From positions 1-56,026 of the forward strand of contig DASSWG010000070.1 in the NCBI GenBank assembly GCA_035705295.1: DNA of 56,026 nt, written 5' to 3'. The DNA is from DASSWG01 sp035705295. GTDB taxonomy: Bacteria > Bacteroidota > Bacteroidia > Flavobacteriales > Flavobacteriaceae. This document shows positions 8,250-15,020 of the stretch, piece after piece. The position numbers and the translations under genes were made by a program. Position 1 is the stretch's first letter; the number at the start of each line of letters is the position of its first letter. The notes under the pieces are model-generated. The model ran no database searches. It was not told the origin of the DNA and worked only from the letters and a program-made list of their open reading frames with translations.

Positions 8250-8728
8250 GATTTGAAGAAAGCGTTAGGTTTGTGGAAAAACACATAACAATATGAAATC
8301 CAAATATCATTTTAAATTCGAAGATTTGTTGATTTATGCCAAATCCATGGAATTTGGAGAACGTATTAATCTTCAAAGGAAAAAATTCCCAAAAGATGAA
8401 CGTTTTGAACTTACATCGCAATTCAAACGTGCTTCCGATTCTCTTGCTCTGAATATAGCCGAAGGTTCTGCGGGAACTGATAAACAATTTTACAATTACT
8501 TAGGGAATGCTTGGCACAGTGCGCACGAATGCGTAAGTTGTAGTACTAAAGCACATTTAAGAGGATATATTACATTCGAAGAAGATGAAGAAAATCGAAA
8601 GCTTGTAACCGAGCTTTCAAAAATGATAACCGTTTTGCGCAATCGAATTTCCGACAGGATAAACAATCAAAAGAAAAAGTAATGTCCAAGAAAGACAACC
8701 TCACACCTCATCCCTCACACCTCATCCC
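8236..8728. repeat. Inverted-repeat-bracketed cassette 1 (four-helix-bundle gene)
   Basis: Left element GAGGTGTGAG (8241-8250, with GGG at 8235-8237) includes the paaH stop codon. Right side has its reverse complement twice in tandem, CTCACACCTCATCCC at 8700-8714 and 8714-8728. Between them lies only the four-helix-bundle gene 8293-8682. The downstream paaI start lies just past the right element. Confidence 0.6.
8293..8682 (+). CDS. Four-helix-bundle protein (23S rRNA intervening-sequence family)
   Basis: 129 residues. The pattern FKFEDLLIYAKSMEF, then RFELTSQFKRASDSLALNIAEGSAG, FYNYLGNAWHSAHEC and a last amphipathic helix is that of the S23/TIGR02436 four-helix bundle family, first known from insertions in 23S rRNA. 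A basic, probably nucleic-acid-binding protein; exact function unknown. It is wedged between paaH and paaI, which it has no metabolic link to. Its stop codon (TAA 8680-8682) overlaps an ATG at 8682 that opens the paaI frame, so translation may be coupled. Confidence 0.88.
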   Translation: MKSKYHFKFEDLLIYAKSMEFGERINLQRKKFPKDERFELTSQFKRASDSLALNIAEGSAGTDKQFYNYLGNAWHSAHECVSCSTKAHLRGYITFEEDEENRKLVTELSKMITVLRNRISDRINNQKKK

Positions 8729-8735
8729 TAAAAAG

Positions 8736-9125
8736 ATGCTCAAAAACGACGCCTTCAGTCAATGGCTCGGAATAAAAATCGAGGAAACCGGCCCGGGTTT
8801 TTGTACATTAAAAATGAAAATCCGAAAAGAAATGCTCAATGGCTTCCAAATCGCTCACGGCGGAATTGCCTACAGTTTGGCGGACAGCGCTTTGGCATTT
8901 GCTTCGAATACTTATGGAAAACAGGCTTTTTCCATCGATACCAGCATTAATCATTTTGAAATGTTAAAGGAAGGCGATGAAATCACCGCCATTGCCACCG
9001 AGGAATCCTTGAAAAACAAATTCGGGTTTTATAGGGTGGAAATCAAAAAAGGGGAAGAAGTGATGGCGCTTTTTAAAGGAACGGTTTATCGGACAGAAAA
9101 GGAGTGGACGATTAACGATTTTTGA
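8736..9125 (+). CDS. paaI: Hydroxyphenylacetyl-CoA thioesterase
   Basis: 129 residues from ATG 8736. A hot-dog thioesterase: NGFQIAHGGIAYSLADSALAFASN holds the HGG motif and the catalytic Asp, followed by SIDTSINHFEMLKEGDEI. PaaI hydrolyses stalled CoA thioesters of the phenylacetate pathway, freeing CoA. An upstream in-frame ATG at 8682 overlaps the previous stop, but its extra 18 residues (SKKDNLTPHPSHLIPKK) are encoded by a tandem intergenic repeat, so the later start is preferred. The last codons (TINDF and stop) lie within the left repeat of the second cassette. Confidence 0.92.
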   Translation: MLKNDAFSQWLGIKIEETGPGFCTLKMKIRKEMLNGFQIAHGGIAYSLADSALAFASNTYGKQAFSIDTSINHFEMLKEGDEITAIATEESLKNKFGFYRVEIKKGEEVMALFKGTVYRTEKEWTINDF

Positions 9126-9636
9126 TTTTTGATTTCAGATTAGAGAGAAAAATAATTAGCAAACCGTTAACCTGCCTCGCCGACAGGCAGGTTTTCAATC
9201 ATTAATCATATAATCAAAACTATAATTATGACATCGGAAGAACTAGAAGAAAGACTGATCCAATTTGCAGTAGCTGTTATTTTATTGTGCAAGAAATTGG
9301 AAAAATCATTTGCTGCAGAACACTTGGCGAAACAACTGATTCGTTCTGCGACCGCCGTGGCTTTGAATTATGGTGAAGCTCGAAGTGCAGAATCAACAAG
9401 GGATTTCCTTCATAAAATGAAAATATGTTTGAAGGAACTGCGCGAATGTATGATTAATATGAAAATCCAAAAAGGTGCAGAATTAATTCGTGATGTTGAA
9501 AATTTGGATAGGCTGATTATTGAAAATAATGAACTTATTTCAATTTTTGTGGCAAGTATAAAAACTTCTACCTTAAAATTGAACAAAGGTAAATTTTAAC
9601 TGAAATGTTTTTTAAACCAATCAAAAATCGTTAATC
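9110..9636. repeat. Inverted-repeat-bracketed cassette 2 (four-helix-bundle gene)
   Basis: GATTAACGATTTTTGATT at 9110-9127 is matched by its exact reverse complement AATCAAAAATCGTTAATC at 9619-9636: a perfect 18-base inverted repeat. The left copy includes the paaI stop codon; the right copy ends 26 bases before the paaJ start. Inside are a small GC-rich palindrome (CCTGCC...GGCAGG, 9172-9191) and the four-helix-bundle gene. Confidence 0.75.
9228..9599 (+). CDS. Four-helix-bundle protein (23S rRNA intervening-sequence family), second copy
   Basis: 123 residues. FAVAVILLCKKLEKSFAAEH, QLIRSATAVALNYGEARSAES, FLHKMKICLKELRECMINMK and a final helix match the S23/TIGR02436 four-helix bundle family. 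It is only distantly similar to the copy at 8293-8682, so the two are not a recent tandem duplication. It is the only gene between paaI and paaJ and lies within a perfect inverted repeat. Function unknown; a nucleic-acid or protein scaffold role is inferred from the family. Confidence 0.88.
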   Translation: MTSEELEERLIQFAVAVILLCKKLEKSFAAEHLAKQLIRSATAVALNYGEARSAESTRDFLHKMKICLKELRECMINMKIQKGAELIRDVENLDRLIIENNELISIFVASIKTSTLKLNKGKF

Positions 9637-9661
9637 TTCAATCGTTAATCGTTTAATCAAT

Positions 9662-10867
9662 ATGAATTCATACATAATTGACGGCATCCGAACACCTATC
9701 GGAAATTACAAAGGAACGCTCTCACCCGTACGTACGGACGATTTGGGGGCATTAGTCATTGGTGAAATCGTAAAACGCAACCCGAACATTCCCAAGGAAG
9801 CTTATGAAGACGTGATTTTGGGCTGCGCCAACCAAGCAGGGGAAGACAACCGCAACGTGGCCCGAATGTGTTCCCTTCTTGCGGGATTACCGCATTCTGT
9901 TCCTGGGGAAACCGTTAACCGGTTGTGCAGCAGTGGACTATCGGCCATTATCCACGCCAACCGCGCGATAAAAGCTGGGGATGGCGATATCTTTATTGCC
10001 GGTGGAGTCGAACATATGACCCGCGGGCCGTATGCCATTGCAAAACCTTCTTCCGCTTTTGGGAACGATGCCAAAATGTACGACACCAGTTTCGGCTGGA
10101 GGTTTGTCAACCCGAAAATGAAAGAACTGTACGGCACGGACGGAATGGGCGAAACGGCGGAAAACCTGGTAGAGAAATACAACATTTCCCGCGAGGACCA
10201 GGACGCTTTTGCATACCGAAGCCAAATGAAAGCCACAAAAGCCCAGGAAAACGGACGTCTGGAAAAAGAAATCGTTCTGGTGGAAATCCCACGTAGAAAG
10301 CAGGAACCGCTTATTTTTAAAAAGGATGAATTCGTTAAACCCAAAACGAGTTTAGAAGTTTTAGGAAAATTACGCCCGGCATTCAAAAAAGAAGGAGGAA
10401 GTGTGACAGCCGGAAATTCTTCCGGATTGAACGACGGTGCTGCAGCAACGATTATCGCTTCCGAGGAAGCTGTTAAAAAATATAATTTGAAACCGATAGC
10501 ACGAATTGTTAGTTCTGCCGTAGTGGGTGTGGAGCCACGAATTATGGGCATCGGTCCCGTGGAAGCTTCCAACAAAGCCTTGAAAAAAGCAGAATTGACG
10601 ATGGAAGATATGGACATTATCGAACTCAACGAAGCTTTTGCGGCCCAAAGTTTGGCCTGCATCCGTGAATGGGGATTGGCCGATGATGATCCACGTATCA
10701 ACCCGAACGGCGGTGCGATAGCTATTGGTCATCCACTTGGTGTTACCGGCGCTCGAATTGCTTATTCCGCAGCCTTGGAATTACAGTTGACGGGAAAAAA
10801 ATATGCACTCGTTACGATGTGTGTTGGCGTTGGGCAGGGTTATGCAGCGGTTATTGAACGTGTCTAA
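9662..10867 (+). CDS. paaJ: 3-oxoadipyl-CoA thiolase
   Basis: 401 residues, usual length. Thiolase residues are intact: nucleophile Cys in ETVNRLCSSGLSAI (about residue 90), NEAFAAQSLA, His in GGAIAIGHPLGVTGAR and Cys in YALVTMCVGVGQG near the C terminus. It cleaves 3-oxoadipyl-CoA with CoA into succinyl-CoA and acetyl-CoA, the last step of phenylacetate degradation (and of related aromatic routes). Context with paaH, paaI and paaZ favours PaaJ over a general acetyl-CoA acetyltransferase. Confidence 0.94.
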   Translation: MNSYIIDGIRTPIGNYKGTLSPVRTDDLGALVIGEIVKRNPNIPKEAYEDVILGCANQAGEDNRNVARMCSLLAGLPHSVPGETVNRLCSSGLSAIIHANRAIKAGDGDIFIAGGVEHMTRGPYAIAKPSSAFGNDAKMYDTSFGWRFVNPKMKELYGTDGMGETAENLVEKYNISREDQDAFAYRSQMKATKAQENGRLEKEIVLVEIPRRKQEPLIFKKDEFVKPKTSLEVLGKLRPAFKKEGGSVTAGNSSGLNDGAAATIIASEEAVKKYNLKPIARIVSSAVVGVEPRIMGIGPVEASNKALKKAELTMEDMDIIELNEAFAAQSLACIREWGLADDDPRINPNGGAIAIGHPLGVTGARIAYSAALELQLTGKKYALVTMCVGVGQGYAAVIERV

Positions 10868-10985
10868 TTCTCGTGAATCTGTCTGCCGATAGGTAGAGGT
10901 GGGAATCTCGTGAATGAAATTTTGGTGTTCTATATTCAAGAATTTCCTTGGTGTAAGATTTTTTTTGGAGTTTAAATAAATATCA

Positions 10986-11011
10986 TTTATATTTACAAAA
11001 ATAAATATAAA
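10986..11011 (+). promoter_or_regulatory. Promoter/operator of the RHH-MazF pair
   Basis: Perfect 10-base inverted repeat TTTATATTTA (10986-10995) / TAAATATAAA (11002-11011) immediately before the antitoxin ATG. TATATTTA within it nearly fits the -7 box TAnnTTTG. Ribbon-helix-helix antitoxins normally bind such sites to repress their own operon. Confidence 0.55.
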
Positions 11012-11257
11012 ATGACAACATTCACATCAAGCTTGCCGGACGATCTCCTTGGAAAGCTGTCAGAGGCGGCCAAGGAACTCAAATTACCCAAAAACAAAGT
11101 GATAGAAAAAGCACTAACTCTGTATCTCAAAGAATTGAAAAAAGCAAAATATGCCCAATCTTTTCGACGGGCATCCAAAAACGATGAGATAATGGCAATG
11201 GCAGAAGAAGGAATGGCGGATTATTTTAGAACGCTTCAAGAATACGATGAAAAATGA
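11012..11257 (+). CDS. Ribbon-helix-helix (CopG-type) antitoxin
   Basis: 81 residues. The N terminus TTFTSSLPDDLLGKLSEAAKEL followed by KNKVIEKALTLYLKEL is a ribbon-helix-helix DNA-binding fold; the charged C-terminal half would bind the toxin. Its stop overlaps the toxin start by four bases (ATGA at 11254), the classical antitoxin-toxin coupling. It probably binds the AT-rich palindrome just upstream to autoregulate. The pair is lodged between paaJ and paaZ. Confidence 0.87.
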   Translation: MTTFTSSLPDDLLGKLSEAAKELKLPKNKVIEKALTLYLKELKKAKYAQSFRRASKNDEIMAMAEEGMADYFRTLQEYDEK

Positions 11258-11586
11258 AGCAAAAGGAAATCTGGAATGTCTATTTCGACCCGACCATTGG
11301 GAGGGAACAGTCCGGAAACCGGCCTGCGGTGGTGGTGAGCGGAAATAATTTGAACAAGAATTTGGATGTGGTATGGGTTTGTCCACTTTCTTCGTCTATC
11401 CATAATTTTGAAGGAAATCCTGTTCTTGAGCCTAATGATAAAAACGGATTGAAAAAGAGGTCTGAAATTATGGTTTTTCATATACGTTCTATTTCTAAGA
11501 AACGGTTCAAAAGAAAAATTGGCGAAATACCAAACCTTCAAATGGATATAATTAAAGAAACAATAAATGAACTTTTGGATTTTTAG
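11254..11586 (+). CDS. PemK/MazF-type toxin (endoribonuclease)
   Basis: 110 residues. KEIWNVYFDPTIGREQSGNRPAVVVSG is the typical start of the MazF/PemK fold with the conserved G-x-E-x-x-x-x-RPAVV pattern, followed by VVWVCPLSSSI and LKKRSEIMVFHIRSISKKRF. Family members cleave mRNA at short motifs. The reading frame and key Arg/Ser positions look intact, so it could be active. It starts within the antitoxin stop codon and ends 8 bases before paaZ, so paaZ may be translated from the same transcript. Confidence 0.9.
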   Translation: MKQKEIWNVYFDPTIGREQSGNRPAVVVSGNNLNKNLDVVWVCPLSSSIHNFEGNPVLEPNDKNGLKKRSEIMVFHIRSISKKRFKRKIGEIPNLQMDIIKETINELLDF

Positions 11587-11594
11587 AATTTAAT

Positions 11595-14108
11595 ATGCAA
11601 AAAACACAAAACTACGTTACCGGCCAATGGCTTGACGGAAAAGGCGAAGGAACCCCGATTTACGATTCCGTGACCGGCGAACATTTTACTAATGTCACCG
11701 CCGAGGGGCTGGATATTCCCGAAGCGCTTCAATACGGACGCGAAAAAGGAGAAGCCTTGCGCAAAATGACCTTTCAGGAACGCGGGAATATGCTGAAAAA
11801 ACTCGCTTTTCGTTTGTTGAAGAAAAAACGGGATTTTTACGAACTCAGTTTCCGCACCGGCGCGACAAAAATCGATAGTTGGATTGATATCGAAGGCGGT
11901 ATCGGAAACCTGTTCGCCAATGCTTCTTTGCGGAAATTGTTTCCAAATCAAGCGTATGATGTGGAAGGCGATCCGATCGATCTTTCGCGGGGTGGAAAAT
12001 TTATGGCACACCACATTTTGGTACCAAAAGAAGGCGTGGCGGTTCATATCAATGCGTTTAATTTCCCGGTTTGGGGAATGTTGGAAAAATGTGCGGTCAA
12101 TTGGATGGCAGGAATGCCAGCAGTGGTAAAACCCGCATCGAATACTGGATATTTGACCGAAGCGGTCGTGCGTGAAATCATTGCTTCAAAAATTTTGCCC
12201 GAAGGCGCTTTGCAACTCATCAGCGGTTCGGCGAGAAATATTTTGGATACGGTTCAATCGCAGGATGTGGTTACTTTCACAGGCTCGGCTTCGACAGGAA
12301 AATTATTGAAATCCCATCCACAATTGCTTCAGGAATCCGTGCCGTTCACGATGGAGGCAGATTCGTTGAACGCTTCCATTCTGGGCGAAGATGCCGTTCC
12401 GGGAACGCCGGAATTCGATTTGTTCATCAAGGAAGTTAGAAATGAAATGACGGTGAAATGCGGACAAAAATGTACCGCCATCCGCCGCGTCATCGTTCCT
12501 GAAAATTTAGTGGAAGACGTGCAAATTGCTTTGGGAAAAGCTTTGGGGAAAGTCACCATCGGCGATCCGCGTTTGAAAGAAGTGCGAATGGGCGCTTTGG
12601 TCAGCAAAGATCAAGTGGAAGAGGTACGCGGACGTTTGCAGGAATTGACCAAAACCGCACAAATCGTTTTTGGTGATTTGGAAAAAATAAATACCATTGG
12701 TGCAGATGCGGAAAAAGGGGCATTTATGAGCCCGATTTTATTGCGTGAAGACCGTCCTTTTGAAAATATCGCGGTACACGAAACCGAAGCTTTTGGACCG
12801 GTGAGCACGATTATGCCGTATAAATCCATCGATGAAGCAGTGCAACTTTCGAAAATGGGAAAAGGTTCGCTCGTGAGTTCCATTGCCACCAATGATGACA
12901 AAATTGCGAAGGAATACACCGTTCGTGCGGCTTCCTACCACGGAAGAATTCTTGTGTTGAATCGTGAAAGCGCCAAACAAAGCACCGGTCACGGTTCACC
13001 ATTGCCGACATTGATTCACGGAGGTCCCGGACGTGCCGGAGGCGGTGAGGAAATGGGCGGAAAACGGGGTATCAAACATTATATGCAACGTTGTGCCGTT
13101 CAAGGTTCTCCGACGACTTTGACGGAAATCACTGGGATTTATCAACCAAAAGCAGACTACAAGGAAGCCGAAAAACATCCGTTTGCCTATCATTGGGAAG
13201 ACATCGAACCCGGAATGTCGTTGCAAACGCACAACCGCACCATCACGGATACCGACATTGTCAATTTTGGAAATATCACTTGGGACCATTTTTATGCACA
13301 TACCGACATCACTTCCTTGGAAGGAAGCATTTTTGAACAACGTACCGCCCACGGATATTTCATTATTTCCGCCGCGGCAGGATTGTTCGTCTATCCGAAT
13401 AAAGGCCCAGTGGCGGCGAATTACGGTTTGGAAGAAATTCGGTTTTTGCGGCCGATGTACCACAATGATTCTATCAACGTCCGCCTGACCTGCAAACAAA
13501 AAGTCGATCGTGATGTCAGCGGAAAAGAACTTCCCAGCGGAATCGTAAAATGGTTTGTGGAAGTTTTTGATGTGAATGCCGAAAAAGAAGAAGACAAATT
13601 GGTTGCCGTAGCCACGATTTTGACAATGGTGCAGAAAAAACAAACCACCTTCGTGGAAATGGACAACGCAACTATCAAAAAAGCTTTGTCAAAACTTACC
13701 GAAGAAACCCACCCGAAATGGGGAACAATGACGCCGCAGCATATGTTGGAACATTTGGAATATGGCTATCGAATAGCTTCCGGGGAAATTCAGGATTTCG
13801 AAATTGACACCCCTGAAGAAAAACTCGAAAAGGTGCAAGCCACTTTGTGGAACTATGAACCAATGCCGAAAGATTTCAAACATCCGTTGTTGAAAAAAAA
13901 TGCCTTGGAAGATTTACGCCACGAAAATTTGGAAACCGCCAAAGATAAATTTTGGGAAGCCAAAGCCGAATATGAAAACCATTTCAAGGAAAACTCCGAT
14001 GCGCTCACCAAAAATGCCGTTTTCGGTTGGTTGACCAAATTTGAATGGGAATTGTTGCATCGGAAACATTTGAATCACCATTTTTGGCAATTTAACCTTT
14101 TAGACTAA
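11595..14108 (+). CDS. paaZ: PaaZ oxepin-CoA hydrolase / dehydrogenase with extra C-terminal DUF1569-like domain
   Basis: 837 residues. Residues 1 to about 515 are an aldehyde dehydrogenase domain (VKPASNTGYLTE, TFTGSASTGK, EADSLNAS, catalytic Cys in VKCGQKCTAIRR). About 530-680 is a MaoC-like hydratase (FAYHWEDIEPGMSLQTHNRT, ITWDHFYAHTDITSLEGS, RTAHGYFIISAAAG). PaaZ opens the oxepin-CoA ring and oxidises the resulting aldehyde to 3-oxo-5,6-dehydrosuberyl-CoA. The last roughly 150 residues (HPKWGTMTPQHMLEHLEYGY ... KFEWELLHRKHLNHHFWQF) form a DinB/DUF1569-like helical domain not present in proteobacterial PaaZ (about 680 residues). Confidence 0.94.
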   Translation: MQKTQNYVTGQWLDGKGEGTPIYDSVTGEHFTNVTAEGLDIPEALQYGREKGEALRKMTFQERGNMLKKLAFRLLKKKRDFYELSFRTGATKIDSWIDIEGGIGNLFANASLRKLFPNQAYDVEGDPIDLSRGGKFMAHHILVPKEGVAVHINAFNFPVWGMLEKCAVNWMAGMPAVVKPASNTGYLTEAVVREIIASKILPEGALQLISGSARNILDTVQSQDVVTFTGSASTGKLLKSHPQLLQESVPFTMEADSLNASILGEDAVPGTPEFDLFIKEVRNEMTVKCGQKCTAIRRVIVPENLVEDVQIALGKALGKVTIGDPRLKEVRMGALVSKDQVEEVRGRLQELTKTAQIVFGDLEKINTIGADAEKGAFMSPILLREDRPFENIAVHETEAFGPVSTIMPYKSIDEAVQLSKMGKGSLVSSIATNDDKIAKEYTVRAASYHGRILVLNRESAKQSTGHGSPLPTLIHGGPGRAGGGEEMGGKRGIKHYMQRCAVQGSPTTLTEITGIYQPKADYKEAEKHPFAYHWEDIEPGMSLQTHNRTITDTDIVNFGNITWDHFYAHTDITSLEGSIFEQRTAHGYFIISAAAGLFVYPNKGPVAANYGLEEIRFLRPMYHNDSINVRLTCKQKVDRDVSGKELPSGIVKWFVEVFDVNAEKEEDKLVAVATILTMVQKKQTTFVEMDNATIKKALSKLTEETHPKWGTMTPQHMLEHLEYGYRIASGEIQDFEIDTPEEKLEKVQATLWNYEPMPKDFKHPLLKKNALEDLRHENLETAKDKFWEAKAEYENHFKENSDALTKNAVFGWLTKFEWELLHRKHLNHHFWQFNLLD

Positions 14109-14173
14109 TTGAATCACGAAACACGACGCACGACTTTTTGGTCTTGATTCGTGGCTCGTGGTTCTTGAATCAA
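14109..14173. repeat. Imperfect 65-base palindrome between paaZ and the crotonase gene
   Basis: Arms of about 25 bases, starting TTGAATCACGAAACACG and ending GGTTCTTGAATCAA, pair with five or six mismatches around a short centre. It has the same position (3' end of one gene, just before the next start) as the cargo-bearing repeats, but carries no gene. As RNA it would form a long hairpin inside the operon. Confidence 0.65.
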
Positions 14174-14178
14174 TAAAT

Positions 14179-14931
14179 ATGAATCAACCCTACGTAAAAA
14201 AACAAATAGAAAACAACATCGCCACCATCGAATTCTTTCATCCCGCACATAACAGTTTGCCGGGTGAAATTTTATCGAAATTGGCCAAAACCATCACCGA
14301 AACCGGAAAAGACGAATCCGTAAAAGTCATCATTTTGAAAAGCGGTGGCGACCGCACGTTTTGTGCCGGAGCGAGTTTCGAGGAACTGATTTCCATTCAA
14401 GACGAAGCAACCGGAAAAATATTTTTCAGCGGTTTTGCCAATGTCATCAATGCGATGCGGAAATGCCCGAAATTCATCATTGGTCGCGTACAGGGAAAAA
14501 CTGTCGGTGGCGGCGTGGGCGTGGCTTCTGCAATGGATTACTGTATGGCCACCAAATTTGCATCCATTAAATTGAGCGAACTGAATCTGGGCATCGGTCC
14601 ATTTGTGGTCGGCCCGGCAGTAGAACGTAAACTCGGCATTTCCGGAATGTCACAAATTGCCATCGATGCCAATTCGTTTTATTCCGCGGAATGGGCGATG
14701 CAGAAAGGATTGTACACCAAAATTTTTGAAACCCCGGAAGAATTGGACGAAGCCGTACAGAAATTCGCCGAAAATCTCTGCAACTATAATCCCGAAGCGG
14801 TTGTGGAAATGAAACAAATGTTTTGGCGCGGCACCGAAGATTGGGGCGAGTTGTTGATGGAACGCGCGAAGATTAGTGGGCGGTTGGTATTGAGTGAATT
14901 TACGAAGAAGAAGTTGAAGAAGTATAAATAA
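14179..14931 (+). CDS. Enoyl-CoA hydratase/isomerase family protein
   Basis: 250 residues from ATG 14179. A crotonase fold: oxyanion-hole segment RTFCAGASFEEL, then GRVQGKTVGGGVGVASAMDY and SIKLSELNLGIGPFVVGP. The first catalytic Glu of classical enoyl-CoA hydratases (in GGGCELA) is Gly here, while the second (SELNLG) is present, so it may be an isomerase or a single-acid hydratase rather than a standard hydratase. Placed directly after paaZ it probably supplies the PaaF or PaaG step, but which one cannot be settled from sequence alone. A 5-base gap separates its start from the palindrome upstream. Confidence 0.82.
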   Translation: MNQPYVKKQIENNIATIEFFHPAHNSLPGEILSKLAKTITETGKDESVKVIILKSGGDRTFCAGASFEELISIQDEATGKIFFSGFANVINAMRKCPKFIIGRVQGKTVGGGVGVASAMDYCMATKFASIKLSELNLGIGPFVVGPAVERKLGISGMSQIAIDANSFYSAEWAMQKGLYTKIFETPEELDEAVQKFAENLCNYNPEAVVEMKQMFWRGTEDWGELLMERAKISGRLVLSEFTKKKLKKYK

Positions 14932-15020
14932 ATAGCAAAAACTATTTTCGCTATCTTGCGGAAAATTTTTCTATAAACTTTGATGAATATTTTCTACAAA
15001 CTATTCAAAAATATAATTAA

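Noticed and set aside
8293..9599. Four-helix-bundle genes as accessory (Avd-like) proteins of a diversity-generating retroelement
   Set aside because: No reverse transcriptase, template repeat or variable-repeat target gene is present in the window.
9802..10701. 299-codon open frame on the minus strand opposite paaJ
   Set aside because: It mirrors the thiolase codons, shows no family pattern, and paaJ is certain.
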